Shown here: positions 8,113 to 15,784 of the stretch, piece by piece
Layout: each line of letters starts with the position of its first letter
How positions within the stretch are numbered: position 1 is the first letter of the stretch
NCBI GenBank assembly: GCA_937868205.1
Contig: CALMMC010000087.1
Coordinates: 1 to 24,266 of the forward strand
Reading direction: 5' to 3'
Source of the DNA: JAAZPG01 sp012797375
GTDB taxonomy: Bacteria; Acidobacteriota; Aminicenantia; Aminicenantales; UBA4085
DNA length: 24,266 nt
Position numbers and translations under genes: made by a program
The notes under the pieces: model-generated
What the model was told of the DNA's origin: nothing
Database searches by the model: none
The model's input: only the letters and a program-made list of their open reading frames with translations

Positions 8113-9288
8113 TCAACGGATGAGCCGGGCGTCCAGCTCGGCAAGCCTCAGCCGGACGGTGACGACATACGGCTCTTCGTTCTCCGTCCAGTGGCCGTAC
8201 GCCGTGGCGACGATCGTCCCGTCCGGCAGAATCTCCACGCCCGAATAGGCGCAATCGGCGTCCTTGTGATTCTTCATCAAGCGGACGCGGTACTGCCCCT
8301 CCCGGCCGCATCTGAGGTCGTCGTAGGCGCCGATCCAGGCGACCCAGTCGCCCCGGGTCGGGCTGTCGGGCGCCATGTCCCGGAAGCTGACGAAAAGACG
8401 CCCGTCGGGAGCGTATTTCGGACAATGGCGGTCTCCCGTCAGGGACCAGGGAAGCTCGACCGGGGCCGACCAGGACGCCCCCTCGTCCCGGGAAAACATC
8501 ACGTGGGAATTCTTCCGGCGCGCGTTTTCCCGGAGCAGGACGGCCAGCTCCCGGCCGTCGGGCGAACGAAGGGCGCCGGGCTCGCAGAGATGGAGATCCG
8601 CGCCTCTCCAGACGGCCTCGGGCTCCGTCCACGTCAGGCCCCCGTCTTCGGAAAATGTCTTGTAGACCGTGAAGACGGCCGGGTCGGCCGGATCGGCATC
8701 GCGGCGGAAAAAGCGGCCGTCGTCATGAAACAGCCCCAAGTATCGGCCGGGCCGGTTCAAAGGGACGACGGATCCCATGACGACGATGCCGCCCCAATCC
8801 CCCGCCGGCCGCAGCGGCGACCACGTCGCCCCGTCGTCCTCGGAGACGGCCAGCCGGGCCGGATGCAGGCCCGACCAGAGGATCAGCCGCTTTTTCCCGG
8901 CGGCGTCGATGACCCGGTGGATGGTGGGCGTTTCCAGGCTCGTCGCCCAATTGTCCGGAACCTCAAGCCGCCCGCTCCAGGTTGCGCCGCCGTCGCGGCT
9001 CCGCTTGGCGACGATGGGCCCGCGGCCGTGGCCTTTGGGATAAACCGCCAGGATAGTCCGGCCGTCCTCCAGGAGAACGGTCGTCGGATGGCCGAGGTAT
9101 TGCCCGGGTTCGCGGTCGACGATCGTTCGGCGATCCGCCTCGCCCGCCAGGTCGATCAGGAGGATCCGGCCCGAGGTCGTAACGAAAAGCGAAAGCGCCG
9201 CGAGAGCCGGGGGGCCGCAAGCCAGGAACATCCCGGCTAAGACCGCGCCGGCGCGCCGCCGTCCGGACCGGGCCGCCGGCGTTTTCAT
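8113..9288 (-). CDS. Exported BNR/sialidase-like beta-propeller protein
   Basis: 391 residues. The N-terminus has Arg-rich residues 9-12 and a hydrophobic stretch at 13-32 ending in ALAA, a signal peptide. Four Asp-box (BNR) motifs S-x-D-x-G-x-T/S-W lie at 97-104, 149-156, 213-220 and 266-273, spaced as in six-bladed sialidase propellers (BNR_2 type). This fold occurs in sialidases and other exo-glycosidases, but also in non-enzymatic propellers. I did not find a clear FRIP motif, so sialic acid specificity is not supported. C24 follows F-L-A, a poor lipobox. Last gene of a four-gene minus-strand unit: ATG at 9288 is 4 nt after the preceding stop, with only a weak GAGAAG ribosome-binding site, suggesting coupled translation. 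Probable site: periplasm or outside. Confidence 0.85.
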   Translation of the reverse strand: MKTPAARSGRRRAGAVLAGMFLACGPPALAALSLFVTTSGRILLIDLAGEADRRTIVDREPGQYLGHPTTVLLEDGRTILAVYPKGHGRGPIVAKRSRDGGATWSGRLEVPDNWATSLETPTIHRVIDAAGKKRLILWSGLHPARLAVSEDDGATWSPLRPAGDWGGIVVMGSVVPLNRPGRYLGLFHDDGRFFRRDADPADPAVFTVYKTFSEDGGLTWTEPEAVWRGADLHLCEPGALRSPDGRELAVLLRENARRKNSHVMFSRDEGASWSAPVELPWSLTGDRHCPKYAPDGRLFVSFRDMAPDSPTRGDWVAWIGAYDDLRCGREGQYRVRLMKNHKDADCAYSGVEILPDGTIVATAYGHWTENEEPYVVTVRLRLAELDARLIR

Positions 9289-9292
9289 CTTC

Positions 9293-10096
9293 TCAAAACC
9301 GGAGCGAAAGACAAGTCAAGCCGCCGTCCATCTTCCGCATCTCGCTCGTGTCGACTTCAATGAGGGGAAGCCCCAGGCCGGCGTATTTCTCGAGGGCCCG
9401 GGGAAATCCCCGGGGAACGAGCAGGGTGTCGTTGATCCAGAGGGTGTTGGCGGCGTAGTCATCGCCGGGATCGAGAACGATCCGGTCGTAGCTGCGGAAA
9501 AACTCCCGGCCTTCGAAACGGGAGGCGACGACCAGGGTCCGCCCGCCGAGGGAGTTGACGAACGACTTCAAGTGCAGCCCTTTCTCGACCGGAACGGCCG
9601 TCCAGGAATATCCGCAGGACTCGAGGATCCGCCCCAGCTGCAGGGCGCCGTCCTCGTTGGTCCGCACGGAGAGCCCGATGAAAAAGCGCCCGCCGGCCCA
9701 GAGGACGTCGCCGCCCTCAAGCGTCCCCGGCAGCTCGATCCGGGCCAGCCGGCGGTGCCGGGCCAGGGCCGATTCGACGGAAGCGGTTTCGCCGCGCCGG
9801 GAGGGCGCCCCCGGCCGGGTGAGGACGGCGACCTCCGGAAGGACGACGGCCGCGTCCTCGACGAAATACGCGTCCGGAAAACCAGGCGACGCCGGCAGGA
9901 CCTCGACCTCGAGGCCGAGGCCGCGCAGCGTTTCGACGTACGCCGCGTGCTGGGCCAGGAGCAGGGCCAGGTCGGGCTTTCCCAAGCCGGCCGTGGTCAA
10001 GCCGGCGGCCGCGTCCTGGCCGGGGATTCGGACGATCGCCCGGCGGAAGGGTTTCGAGTCCGCCGGTTTCCGTTGCGGGTCGGGGTTCTTGTTCAC
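9293..10096 (-). CDS. Dimethylarginine dimethylaminohydrolase / arginine deiminase-like protein
   Basis: 267 residues from a GTG start; no signal peptide, so cytoplasmic. It belongs to the amidinotransferase-fold guanidine-modifying superfamily. Visible signatures are FVEDAAV (79-84), LEGGDVL (126-132, acidic residues E127 and D130), H175 in GLHLK, and nucleophile C262 in the C-terminal GGLTCLSLRF. Family reaction: hydrolysis of N-methylated arginines, or related guanidino compounds, to citrulline plus amine. Exact substrate is uncertain; length and motifs fit DDAH better than arginine deiminase (about 400 residues). Start at 10096 is chosen because AAGGAAGGAG lies 6 nt upstream. An in-frame GTG at 10126, overlapping the PhzF stop, is the alternative. 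Third gene of the creatininase/PhzF unit. Confidence 0.88.
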   Translation of the reverse strand: MNKNPDPQRKPADSKPFRRAIVRIPGQDAAAGLTTAGLGKPDLALLLAQHAAYVETLRGLGLEVEVLPASPGFPDAYFVEDAAVVLPEVAVLTRPGAPSRRGETASVESALARHRRLARIELPGTLEGGDVLWAGGRFFIGLSVRTNEDGALQLGRILESCGYSWTAVPVEKGLHLKSFVNSLGGRTLVVASRFEGREFFRSYDRIVLDPGDDYAANTLWINDTLLVPRGFPRALEKYAGLGLPLIEVDTSEMRKMDGGLTCLSLRF

Positions 10097-10122
10097 GGAT
10101 TCTCCTTCCTTTCCGCCGCGGC

Positions 10123-10908
10123 TCACTCCATTTTGATCCGGCCCTCGAGGTAGGCCCGGGCTCGGCCGGAGATGTCCACCCGGTCGCCGCGCAGGCGCAC
10201 CTTCAGCCGGCCGCCGCGCCGGGAAAGCTGGGCCGCCTCCATTTCCGTCTTTCCCAGCTTCTCCGCCCAGTAGGGAGTCAGGCTCGTGTGAGCCGAGCCG
10301 GTGACGGGATCCTCGTCGATGCCCACTTGGGGACCAAAAAAACGGGAGACGAAATCGACCCGGGCTCCGCGGGCCGTGACGATCACGCCGCGGGCCTCGA
10401 CCCGGCCGAGCTTTCCGAAATCCGGCCGCATCGCTTCGATTTCGGCTTGTGTCCCGAAGACAGCCAGGTAATCGGTCTTCCCCTGGAAAATTTCCTGGGG
10501 GCGGGCTCCGAGGGCTTCACTCAAGCCGGCCGGCTCGGCGGCCGGCCGGAGCGCGTCGGCTGGAAAATCCAGCGTCAAGAGATCGCCGTCCCGGCGGACG
10601 CGCAGAATCCCGCTCCGCGAATCGAGGGCGATCTCGTTTCCGGGATAGCGGTCATAGCGGAAGATGACATAAGCGGCCGCCAGGGTCGCATGTCCGCAGA
10701 GGTCCACTTCCACGGCCGGCGTGAACCAGCGGATTCCGAAGCGATCGCCCGCCGGAACGTAAAACGCCGTTTCCGCCAAGTTGTTTTCCATGGCGATGTT
10801 TTGCATGAGCCCGTCCGGAAGCCAGGATTCGAGCGGGCAGACTCCGGCCGGATTGCCTTGGAATATCTCCGAAGTGAAGGCGTCGACCTGATAGAAGCGG
10901 AGGCTCAT
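10123..10908 (-). CDS. PhzF-family isomerase/epimerase-like protein
   Basis: 261 residues with the two-lobed PhzF pattern: FYQVDAFTS near the N-terminus, GNPAGV (18-23), E46 in NLAETAFY corresponding to the catalytic Glu of PhzF, CGHATL (71-76), and DEDPVTGSAH in the C-terminal lobe. PhzF in phenazine producers isomerises trans-2,3-dihydro-3-hydroxyanthranilate. Most homologues, including probably this one, lie outside phenazine clusters and act on unknown amino-acid-like substrates. No other phenazine gene is present here. ATG overlaps the creatininase stop by 4 nt (ATGA), indicating a shared mRNA. Cytoplasmic. Confidence 0.93.
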   Translation of the reverse strand: MSLRFYQVDAFTSEIFQGNPAGVCPLESWLPDGLMQNIAMENNLAETAFYVPAGDRFGIRWFTPAVEVDLCGHATLAAAYVIFRYDRYPGNEIALDSRSGILRVRRDGDLLTLDFPADALRPAAEPAGLSEALGARPQEIFQGKTDYLAVFGTQAEIEAMRPDFGKLGRVEARGVIVTARGARVDFVSRFFGPQVGIDEDPVTGSAHTSLTPYWAEKLGKTEMEAAQLSRRGGRLKVRLRGDRVDISGRARAYLEGRIKME

Positions 10909-11756
10909 CGGCCGCCGTCCCGGTCCCGGCGGTAAACTCCGGCCGCGTCCCATTTCTTGACGGCGTCCAGGATCAGCTCGGCCACCCGGTCGTTGACCCG
11001 GCGGAAATAGTCCTTCGCCCGGGCCGGATCGAATGTCGGGTATCCCTGGCCTTTCTGATAAAGAAGGATCGACGTCGTCACCGGGTGGGCGGCGAACGCC
11101 CCAGCCGGAGCCGGCAGCGGCGCGGCCATCTCCGGCCGGTAGCGCTCGGGATGGATGTGGGCCGGGACGATCGCCTGGATATAGGCCGTCTCGTTGTCGC
11201 CGGCGTGGCCGCCGTCCTGTTTGAACACGTCCTTGGTGATGTCGTCGGCCAGGGTCCACCAGTTCACCAGCAGGATCCGGACCCGGCGGGCGTTGGACAC
11301 GTGAGACGAAACCTCGTTCAAAACGGCCGTGTTCCCCCCATGGCCGTTGAGGATGATAACGTTCTGAAAGCCGTTGTCGGCCAGGTTCTCCAGGATCTCC
11401 CGGGCGAAGGCGGCGTAGGCCTCCTTGGAGATCGAGACCGCGCCGGGATACCCCTTCATGTCGGCCGTCATTCCATAGGGAAGCGTCGGGGCGATCAGGG
11501 CGTCGACCCGTCCGGCGATGTCCCGGGCCATGGCTTCGGGGGCAAGGCTGTCGGTCCCGTTGGGAACGACTCCGTGCGGTTCCAGGGATCCCGCCGGGAG
11601 CAGAACGGTCCGGATCCGAGCCGGAACGAGCTCGCCGAACTCCTGCCAGCAGAGCAGGTTCATCTCTCGGGTGGAGGGCGGGGAATCCGCGGACAGACCG
11701 GGAAGCAGGCCGGCGCAGACGAACGCGGCCGTCAAAAGGAGGAGGGCTTTCTTCAT
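10905..11756 (-). CDS. Exported creatininase-family amidohydrolase
   Basis: 283 residues. A signal peptide occupies 1-23 (KKALLLLTAAFVCAGLLPGLSA). The creatininase fold is recognised by GSLEPHG with E59 and H61, D69 in GTDSL, NGHGGN with H139, and GGHAGDNETA with H184 and E189, which together supply the two-metal site. Family members hydrolyse cyclic or linear amides (creatinine, related lactams, formamides). Substrate here is unknown. The signal peptide, absent in classic cytoplasmic creatininase, implies periplasmic action. The start has an ideal AAGGAGG 8 nt upstream and a plausible promoter at 11781-11809. First gene of the unit with PhzF, DDAH-like and sialidase-like genes. The grouping hints at breakdown of guanidino or peptide-derived amides, an inference only. 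Confidence 0.92.
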   Translation of the reverse strand: MKKALLLLTAAFVCAGLLPGLSADSPPSTREMNLLCWQEFGELVPARIRTVLLPAGSLEPHGVVPNGTDSLAPEAMARDIAGRVDALIAPTLPYGMTADMKGYPGAVSISKEAYAAFAREILENLADNGFQNVIILNGHGGNTAVLNEVSSHVSNARRVRILLVNWWTLADDITKDVFKQDGGHAGDNETAYIQAIVPAHIHPERYRPEMAAPLPAPAGAFAAHPVTTSILLYQKGQGYPTFDPARAKDYFRRVNDRVAELILDAVKKWDAAGVYRRDRDGGR

Positions 11757-11780
11757 GGTTTAACCTCCTTAAGAAATCCC

Positions 11781-11809
11781 ATCATAATGCATTTTTCTCC
11801 GTTTCTGAA
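11781..11809 (-). promoter_or_regulatory. Probable promoter of the creatininase operon
   Basis: On the minus strand TTCAGA (11804-11809), a 17-nt spacer and TATGAT (11781-11786), matching 4/6 and 5/6 of consensus. Predicted start near 11774 leaves a short leader of about 18 nt containing the AAGGAGG site. Confidence 0.5.
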
Positions 11810-11904
11810 GAGCCCCGGCGCGAGAGAGAACTTTTCGCGCTTTTTCGACGTATACATTGAAGGACACCCGGCCGGAGGAAAAAGCCGGCGCGGGCAAGGG
11901 AATG

Positions 11905-11922
11905 CCGGAAGAAGGCTTCCGG
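11905..11922 (+). other. Small hairpin in the leader of the DUF5916 gene
   Basis: CCGGAAG (11905-11911) and CTTCCGG (11916-11922) pair perfectly around a 4-nt loop, 27 nt before the ATG at 11950 and outside its ribosome-binding site. The rest of the 193-bp divergent gap (11757-11949) holds a TATACA at 11851-11856 with GAACTT 17 nt upstream; that -35 is unlike sigma-70 but ECF-like, so promoter assignment is uncertain. Confidence 0.3.
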
Positions 11923-11949
11923 AGCGGAAGGTAATCAAGGAGACCGGAG

Positions 11950-14622
11950 ATGATCAGTAAACACTTCAAAAGGATTTTCGTGCTGGCCGCCCTCTGGCCG
12001 GCCGTTTTCTCCGCGGCGAAGCAAAAGCCGGTTCCCTCGCCGGAGCCGGGCCAGAAGATCGTCCAAGCCTTCCGATTGGAGGAACCGGTCAAGATCGACG
12101 GCCGCCTCGACGAGAGCGCCTGGAAGGGCGAGGGGGCGAACGGCTTCACCCAGAACGATCCGCAGGACGGTCAACCGTCGACGGAGACGACCGAAGTCTG
12201 GATCGCCTACGACGACGAAGCCCTGTACGTGGCCGCCAAGTGCCGGGATTCAGAGCCGGACAAAATCACGAGCCTCCTCGGACGGCGGGATTCGATGGTC
12301 GAATCGGACTGGTTTTTCTTCGCCGTCGATCCCTACTACGACCGGCGGACGGGATACATGTTCTGCGTGAACCCTTCCGGCTCGATCATGGACTTCGCCC
12401 TTAATAACGACATCGCCGACGACAGCTCTTGGGACGGCGTCTGGGAATCCAAAGCCGCGATCGACGGCGACGGCTGGAACGTGGAGATAAGGATCCCCTT
12501 CCACCAGATCCGGTTTTCCCGTATGGAGGAATACGTCTGGGGCGTCAACTTCCGCCGGAAAATCCGGAGGAAAAACGAAACGGCGTCCTTCGCCTGGTGC
12601 CCGAAGAACGAAACGGCGTTCGTTTCCAAATTCGCTCGCCTGGAGGGCATCCGCGGCATCTCCCCCGGCGTTCACGTGGAAATCACTCCGTACGCCACCG
12701 GCCAGGCCCAGTTCCGCCCGGCCGAGGAGGGGAATCCCTTCGAAACCGGCCGGAAGGCGTCCGGCAGCGCCGGCTTCGACCTCAAGGCCGGCTTGAAAAG
12801 CAACCTGACTCTCGACGCCACCGTGAATCCGGATTTCGGCCAGGTCGAGGTCGATCCGGCCTCCGTCAACCTTACGGCCTATGAAACATTTTACGAGGAA
12901 AAGCGCCCGTTTTTCATCGAGGGCGCGTCCATTTTCAACGGCTTCGGCCGGGGCGGGATTTATTTCAACGCCAACATCAACTGGCCCAACCCGAAGCTTT
13001 TCTACAGCCGCCGGATCGGCCGGGAGCCGCAGGGATATCCTTCCGGAGAAGGATATGTGTCCCTCCCCGACCGCTCGACCATTCTCGGAGCGGCCAAGCT
13101 CACCGGCAAGATCGGCGGCTGGAACGTCGGGTTCATCAACGCCCTGACCTCGCGGGAATACGCCGACATCGACCTGTCCGGCCTCCGCTCCCGGGAGGAA
13201 GTGGAACCGTTCTCGTATTACGGCGTCTTCCGGATCCAGAAGGACATCGACAGCGGCCGCCACGGGATCGGGCTCTTGGCCACGGGCGTCGTCCGGGACC
13301 TCGATAACCCGGCCCTCGAAGGCCTTCTCAACCGGAACGCCTTCAGCCTGGCCGTGGACGGATGGTCGTTCCTCGACGCCAAAAAAGACTGGGTGTTCGG
13401 CGGCTGGATCGGGGGAACGCGGATCGGGGGGAGCGCCGAGAACATCCTCCGGATCCAGAATTCCTCGATCCATTATTTTCAAAGGCCGGACGCGGACCAC
13501 GTCGAAGTCGATCCGGCGGCCGCCTCGCTTTCGGGTTGGGGGACCCGCATCCACCTCGCCAAGCAGAACGGCCGGTTCATCTGGCTTTCCTCCTTGGGCG
13601 TGCTTTCGCCCGGGTTCAATCCTAATGACGTCGGCTACCAGGCCGGAACGTCCGACGTCATCAACCTCAGCCTCGTTCCCGGCCTCAACTTCACCGAGCC
13701 CGGCAAGGTGTTCCAGCAGGTCCTTGTCGGCGCCGGCGGGTTCGCCAATTGGGATTTCGGCGGTCACAACGTCGGCAAGGGCGGAATCCTCATCGCCGAG
13801 GGGTTATTCAAGAACTTCTGGTTTTTTTCCTTCCAGCTCTTCGCCGGGGCCGGGTCTTTGAACAACCGGCAAACGCGCGGAGGCCCCATGACCTGGACGC
13901 CCGGCGTGGGGAACGCGTTCCTGGTCCTGGGCACGGACGGACGAAAGAAAGTCGTCCTCGAAGGAAGCGGGGGCTTCACCGAGGGAGGCCGGGACGGCCG
14001 TTCGTGGAACGCCGGACTCACCCTCCGCTGGAAGCCGGCGGCCAATGTCAGCTTCTCGGTCGGTCCGTCTTATTACGCCGAGACAAACGAAACCCAATGG
14101 GTTGACTGCTTCGCCGACGCCTTGATGGCGCCCACGTTCGGAAACCGGTACGTCTTCGCCCGGCTCGAACAGAAAGTCGTCTCGGCCGAGATCCGCCTCA
14201 ACTGGACATTCACCCCGCGGTTGTCCCTTCAAGCCTATCTCCAGCCCTTCATCGCCGTCGGAGCTTACAGCCGGTTCAAGGAGCTGGCCCGGCCGGCCAA
14301 GTACGAATATAACCTGTTCGGCGAAAACGGCTCGACGGTCGAGGAGGCCGGAGGCGACTACATCATCGATCCCGACGGGACGGGACCGGCTTCCCCGTTC
14401 ATCTTCGGCCGTCCCGACTTCAACGTGAAATCCCTGAGGGGCACGGTCGTTTTCCGCTGGGAATACCTCCCCGGCTCGCTCATTTACCTGGTCTGGACCC
14501 AGAACCGGGCCGATTACGCCAAGGCCGGGGTTCTCAACCTTCGACGGGATTTCTCCGACCTGCTCACGGCGCCCGGCGACAACATCTTCATGGTCAAGGT
14601 GTCCTACCGCTGGAACATGTAG
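11950..14622 (+). CDS. DUF5916 outer-membrane protein with N-terminal CBM9-like domain
   Basis: 890 residues. Signal peptide at about 8-23 (IFVLAALWPAVFSAA). Residues about 37-235 resemble the family 9 carbohydrate-binding/DOMON-like beta-sandwich (KIDGRLDESAW at 55-65, VWIAYDDEALYVAAKCRD, GYMFCVNPSG, WNVEIRIPF). The DUF5916 region follows, with its hallmark TVNPDFGQVEVDP and FYEEKRPFFIEG near 295-325. The remainder is beta-strand rich and ends in VKVSYRWNM, consistent with an outer-membrane barrel. Homologues are common in Bacteroidota, Acidobacteriota and Gemmatimonadota and are often annotated as carbohydrate-binding, but function is not established. AAGGAG lies 7 nt before the start. It is divergent from the creatininase operon and appears monocistronic, ended by the hairpin at 14639-14669. 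Confidence 0.9.
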   Translation: MISKHFKRIFVLAALWPAVFSAAKQKPVPSPEPGQKIVQAFRLEEPVKIDGRLDESAWKGEGANGFTQNDPQDGQPSTETTEVWIAYDDEALYVAAKCRDSEPDKITSLLGRRDSMVESDWFFFAVDPYYDRRTGYMFCVNPSGSIMDFALNNDIADDSSWDGVWESKAAIDGDGWNVEIRIPFHQIRFSRMEEYVWGVNFRRKIRRKNETASFAWCPKNETAFVSKFARLEGIRGISPGVHVEITPYATGQAQFRPAEEGNPFETGRKASGSAGFDLKAGLKSNLTLDATVNPDFGQVEVDPASVNLTAYETFYEEKRPFFIEGASIFNGFGRGGIYFNANINWPNPKLFYSRRIGREPQGYPSGEGYVSLPDRSTILGAAKLTGKIGGWNVGFINALTSREYADIDLSGLRSREEVEPFSYYGVFRIQKDIDSGRHGIGLLATGVVRDLDNPALEGLLNRNAFSLAVDGWSFLDAKKDWVFGGWIGGTRIGGSAENILRIQNSSIHYFQRPDADHVEVDPAAASLSGWGTRIHLAKQNGRFIWLSSLGVLSPGFNPNDVGYQAGTSDVINLSLVPGLNFTEPGKVFQQVLVGAGGFANWDFGGHNVGKGGILIAEGLFKNFWFFSFQLFAGAGSLNNRQTRGGPMTWTPGVGNAFLVLGTDGRKKVVLEGSGGFTEGGRDGRSWNAGLTLRWKPAANVSFSVGPSYYAETNETQWVDCFADALMAPTFGNRYVFARLEQKVVSAEIRLNWTFTPRLSLQAYLQPFIAVGAYSRFKELARPAKYEYNLFGENGSTVEEAGGDYIIDPDGTGPASPFIFGRPDFNVKSLRGTVVFRWEYLPGSLIYLVWTQNRADYAKAGVLNLRRDFSDLLTAPGDNIFMVKVSYRWNM

Positions 14623-14638
14623 GGGCTCCCGGGTTCTC

Positions 14639-14669
14639 CCGTTTCCCCGTCCGGCGGACGGGGGAACGG
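14639..14669. terminator. Strong hairpin between convergent genes (possible bidirectional terminator)
   Basis: Arms 14639-14653 and 14655-14669 are complementary over 15 positions with one G-T pair; a realistic fold is a 13-bp stem with a 5-nt loop. It begins 17 nt after the DUF5916 stop and ends 3 nt before the stop of the opposing repeat-protein gene. No T-run follows on either strand, so intrinsic termination may be incomplete. Confidence 0.5.
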
Positions 14670-14672
14670 CTT

Positions 14673-15638
14673 TCAGCGGAAATCGGCGTTGAAGAGAGGC
14701 AGGACCCGCAGGCCGGGCTTGTTCTCCCGGACGATGTTGACGAGTCCGAGCTGGAATCCCTTCTCGATCCGGCGGGCGTAATTCACGATTCCGATGGAAA
14801 GGCCGGCCAGCGTTCCCTTGAGCTGGTTGAAGGGGCTGACGGCGACGCCCCGCAGGCGGCCGTCATCGACGAGCTTGATCACGGCCCCGGCGGCGAAGAC
14901 GCCGCTCAGCCGGCGGCCGCCCACGCCGACTCCGGCGATCGCCAGGCCGGCCACGGATTCCGCTCCGGCGCCGATCCCGGAGACGGAGATCCCGGCCAGA
15001 CGTTCTCCGGCGCCGACGCCCAATCCGCCGATATTGATCCCGGTCAAGCATCCGCCGGCTCCGACACCCAGCCCTCCGATGTTGATCCCGGTGACGTTCT
15101 TGCCGGCTCCGACGCCCAACCCCCCGATGTTGATCCCGAGGACATTTTCGCCCGCTCCCACGCCGAGCCCGCCGAGATTGATCCCCGCGACGCTGCCGCC
15201 GGCGCCCACCCCCAGGCCGCCGAAATTGAAGCCGGAGATGTCTTTGCCGGCCCCCACGCCCAAAAGTCCGGCCGAGACTCCGACGATGCTTCGATTGCCG
15301 GCGACTCCAAGCAGGCCGAGCTGGACTCCCCTCATGCGGCCGGCCCCGGGGACCAATCCCAAGGACAGTCCCGTCACGGTGGAATCATCTTCCTCGCCGA
15401 GCGTCCGGGGAGTCCACAGGGTGACGTTGGCGCCGGTGATCCGGACCACCCCGTGGTCGCGGAAATTGAACCGCAAACCGGTGAATTCCTTGGAATTGCC
15501 GAAACTCAAGCCCCATTTTTTCGATGGAATATCGAGGCTTTGGGCCGAAACGGATCCGGCCGCGGCCGCGAAAAGAACGAGAACAAGACGCGCGCCGGGA
15601 CGACGACGAGTCTTTTCAGTCAAGGGAAGGAAGCTCAT
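14673..15638 (-). CDS. Exported glycine-rich protein with 16-residue repeats (LA_2272-like)
   Basis: 321 residues. A basic N-terminus and a hydrophobic stretch at 17-32 ending in VSA form a signal peptide. Residues 34-90 are a short beta-rich lead-in (GLSFGNSKEFTGLRFNFRD). From about 90 to 250 runs a tandem repeat of the form G-I-N-I-G-G-L-G-V-G-A-G-x-x-x-x; six units of exactly 16 residues occupy 120-215, with degenerate 14-16-residue copies on both sides. The tail (GIVNYARRI, FQLGLVNIV, LPLFNADF) resembles the G-x-x-x-G-L-x-N repeats of LA_2272-type surface proteins. No enzymatic motif is visible. The regular glycine pattern suggests a solenoid or a barrel-like surface structure. AGGAGA lies 9 nt before the ATG. 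Function unknown; probably periplasmic or surface exposed. Confidence 0.82.
   Translation of the reverse strand: MSFLPLTEKTRRRPGARLVLVLFAAAAGSVSAQSLDIPSKKWGLSFGNSKEFTGLRFNFRDHGVVRITGANVTLWTPRTLGEEDDSTVTGLSLGLVPGAGRMRGVQLGLLGVAGNRSIVGVSAGLLGVGAGKDISGFNFGGLGVGAGGSVAGINLGGLGVGAGENVLGINIGGLGVGAGKNVTGINIGGLGVGAGGCLTGINIGGLGVGAGERLAGISVSGIGAGAESVAGLAIAGVGVGGRRLSGVFAAGAVIKLVDDGRLRGVAVSPFNQLKGTLAGLSIGIVNYARRIEKGFQLGLVNIVRENKPGLRVLPLFNADFR
14994..15281 (-). repeat. Six tandem 48-bp coding repeats
   Basis: This segment encodes six uninterrupted 16-residue units, GLGVGAG being invariant in each. DNA identity is high between the central units and falls towards both ends, as expected for repeats made by unequal exchange. 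Copy number could vary between strains. Confidence 0.85.
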
Positions 15639-15717
15639 TTTGGAATCTCCTGTCTATTTTGGGAAAGAAAGCATTGATTAAGACGTATTTCACGGCGATT
15701 AGGTTCCTTGGGCGCGT

Positions 15718-15750
15718 TCCTCCATCGGGAGGACTCCTCCGATTGGAGGA
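15718..15750 (+). repeat. Tandem palindromes upstream of the Nudix promoter (candidate operator)
   Basis: Two adjacent 16-nt palindromes, TCCTCC-ATCG-GGAGGA (15718-15733) and TCCTCC-GATT-GGAGGA (15735-15750), separated by one base. They occupy the -35 area of the TATAAT at 15771, within the 146-bp gap shared with the divergent repeat-protein gene. Confidence 0.5.
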
Positions 15751-15770
15751 AACGGAGAACCCATCTGATG

Positions 15771-15776
15771 TATAAT
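15771..15776 (+). promoter_or_regulatory. Consensus -10 box giving a probable leaderless Nudix transcript
   Basis: A perfect TATAAT ends 8 nt before the ATG at 15785, so transcription should begin at or next to the start codon. No Shine-Dalgarno is visible between them, which agrees with a leaderless mRNA. No good -35 is found at 16-18 nt; TTGGAG at 15743 is too far (22 nt), so an activator may be needed. Confidence 0.55.
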
Positions 15777-15784
15777 ACTCTTTC

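Noticed and set aside
10123..10908. Phenazine biosynthesis locus
   Set aside because: Only a PhzF-family protein is present; no phzA/B/D/E/G-type genes nearby, and PhzF homologues are widespread outside phenazine producers.
12250..13767. Minus-strand open frame (505 codons) inside the DUF5916 gene
   Set aside because: Shadow frame with no family resemblance; lies entirely within a well-supported coding region.
14994..15281. CRISPR array from regular 48-bp repeats
   Set aside because: The units are continuous in-frame coding repeats without unrelated spacers.
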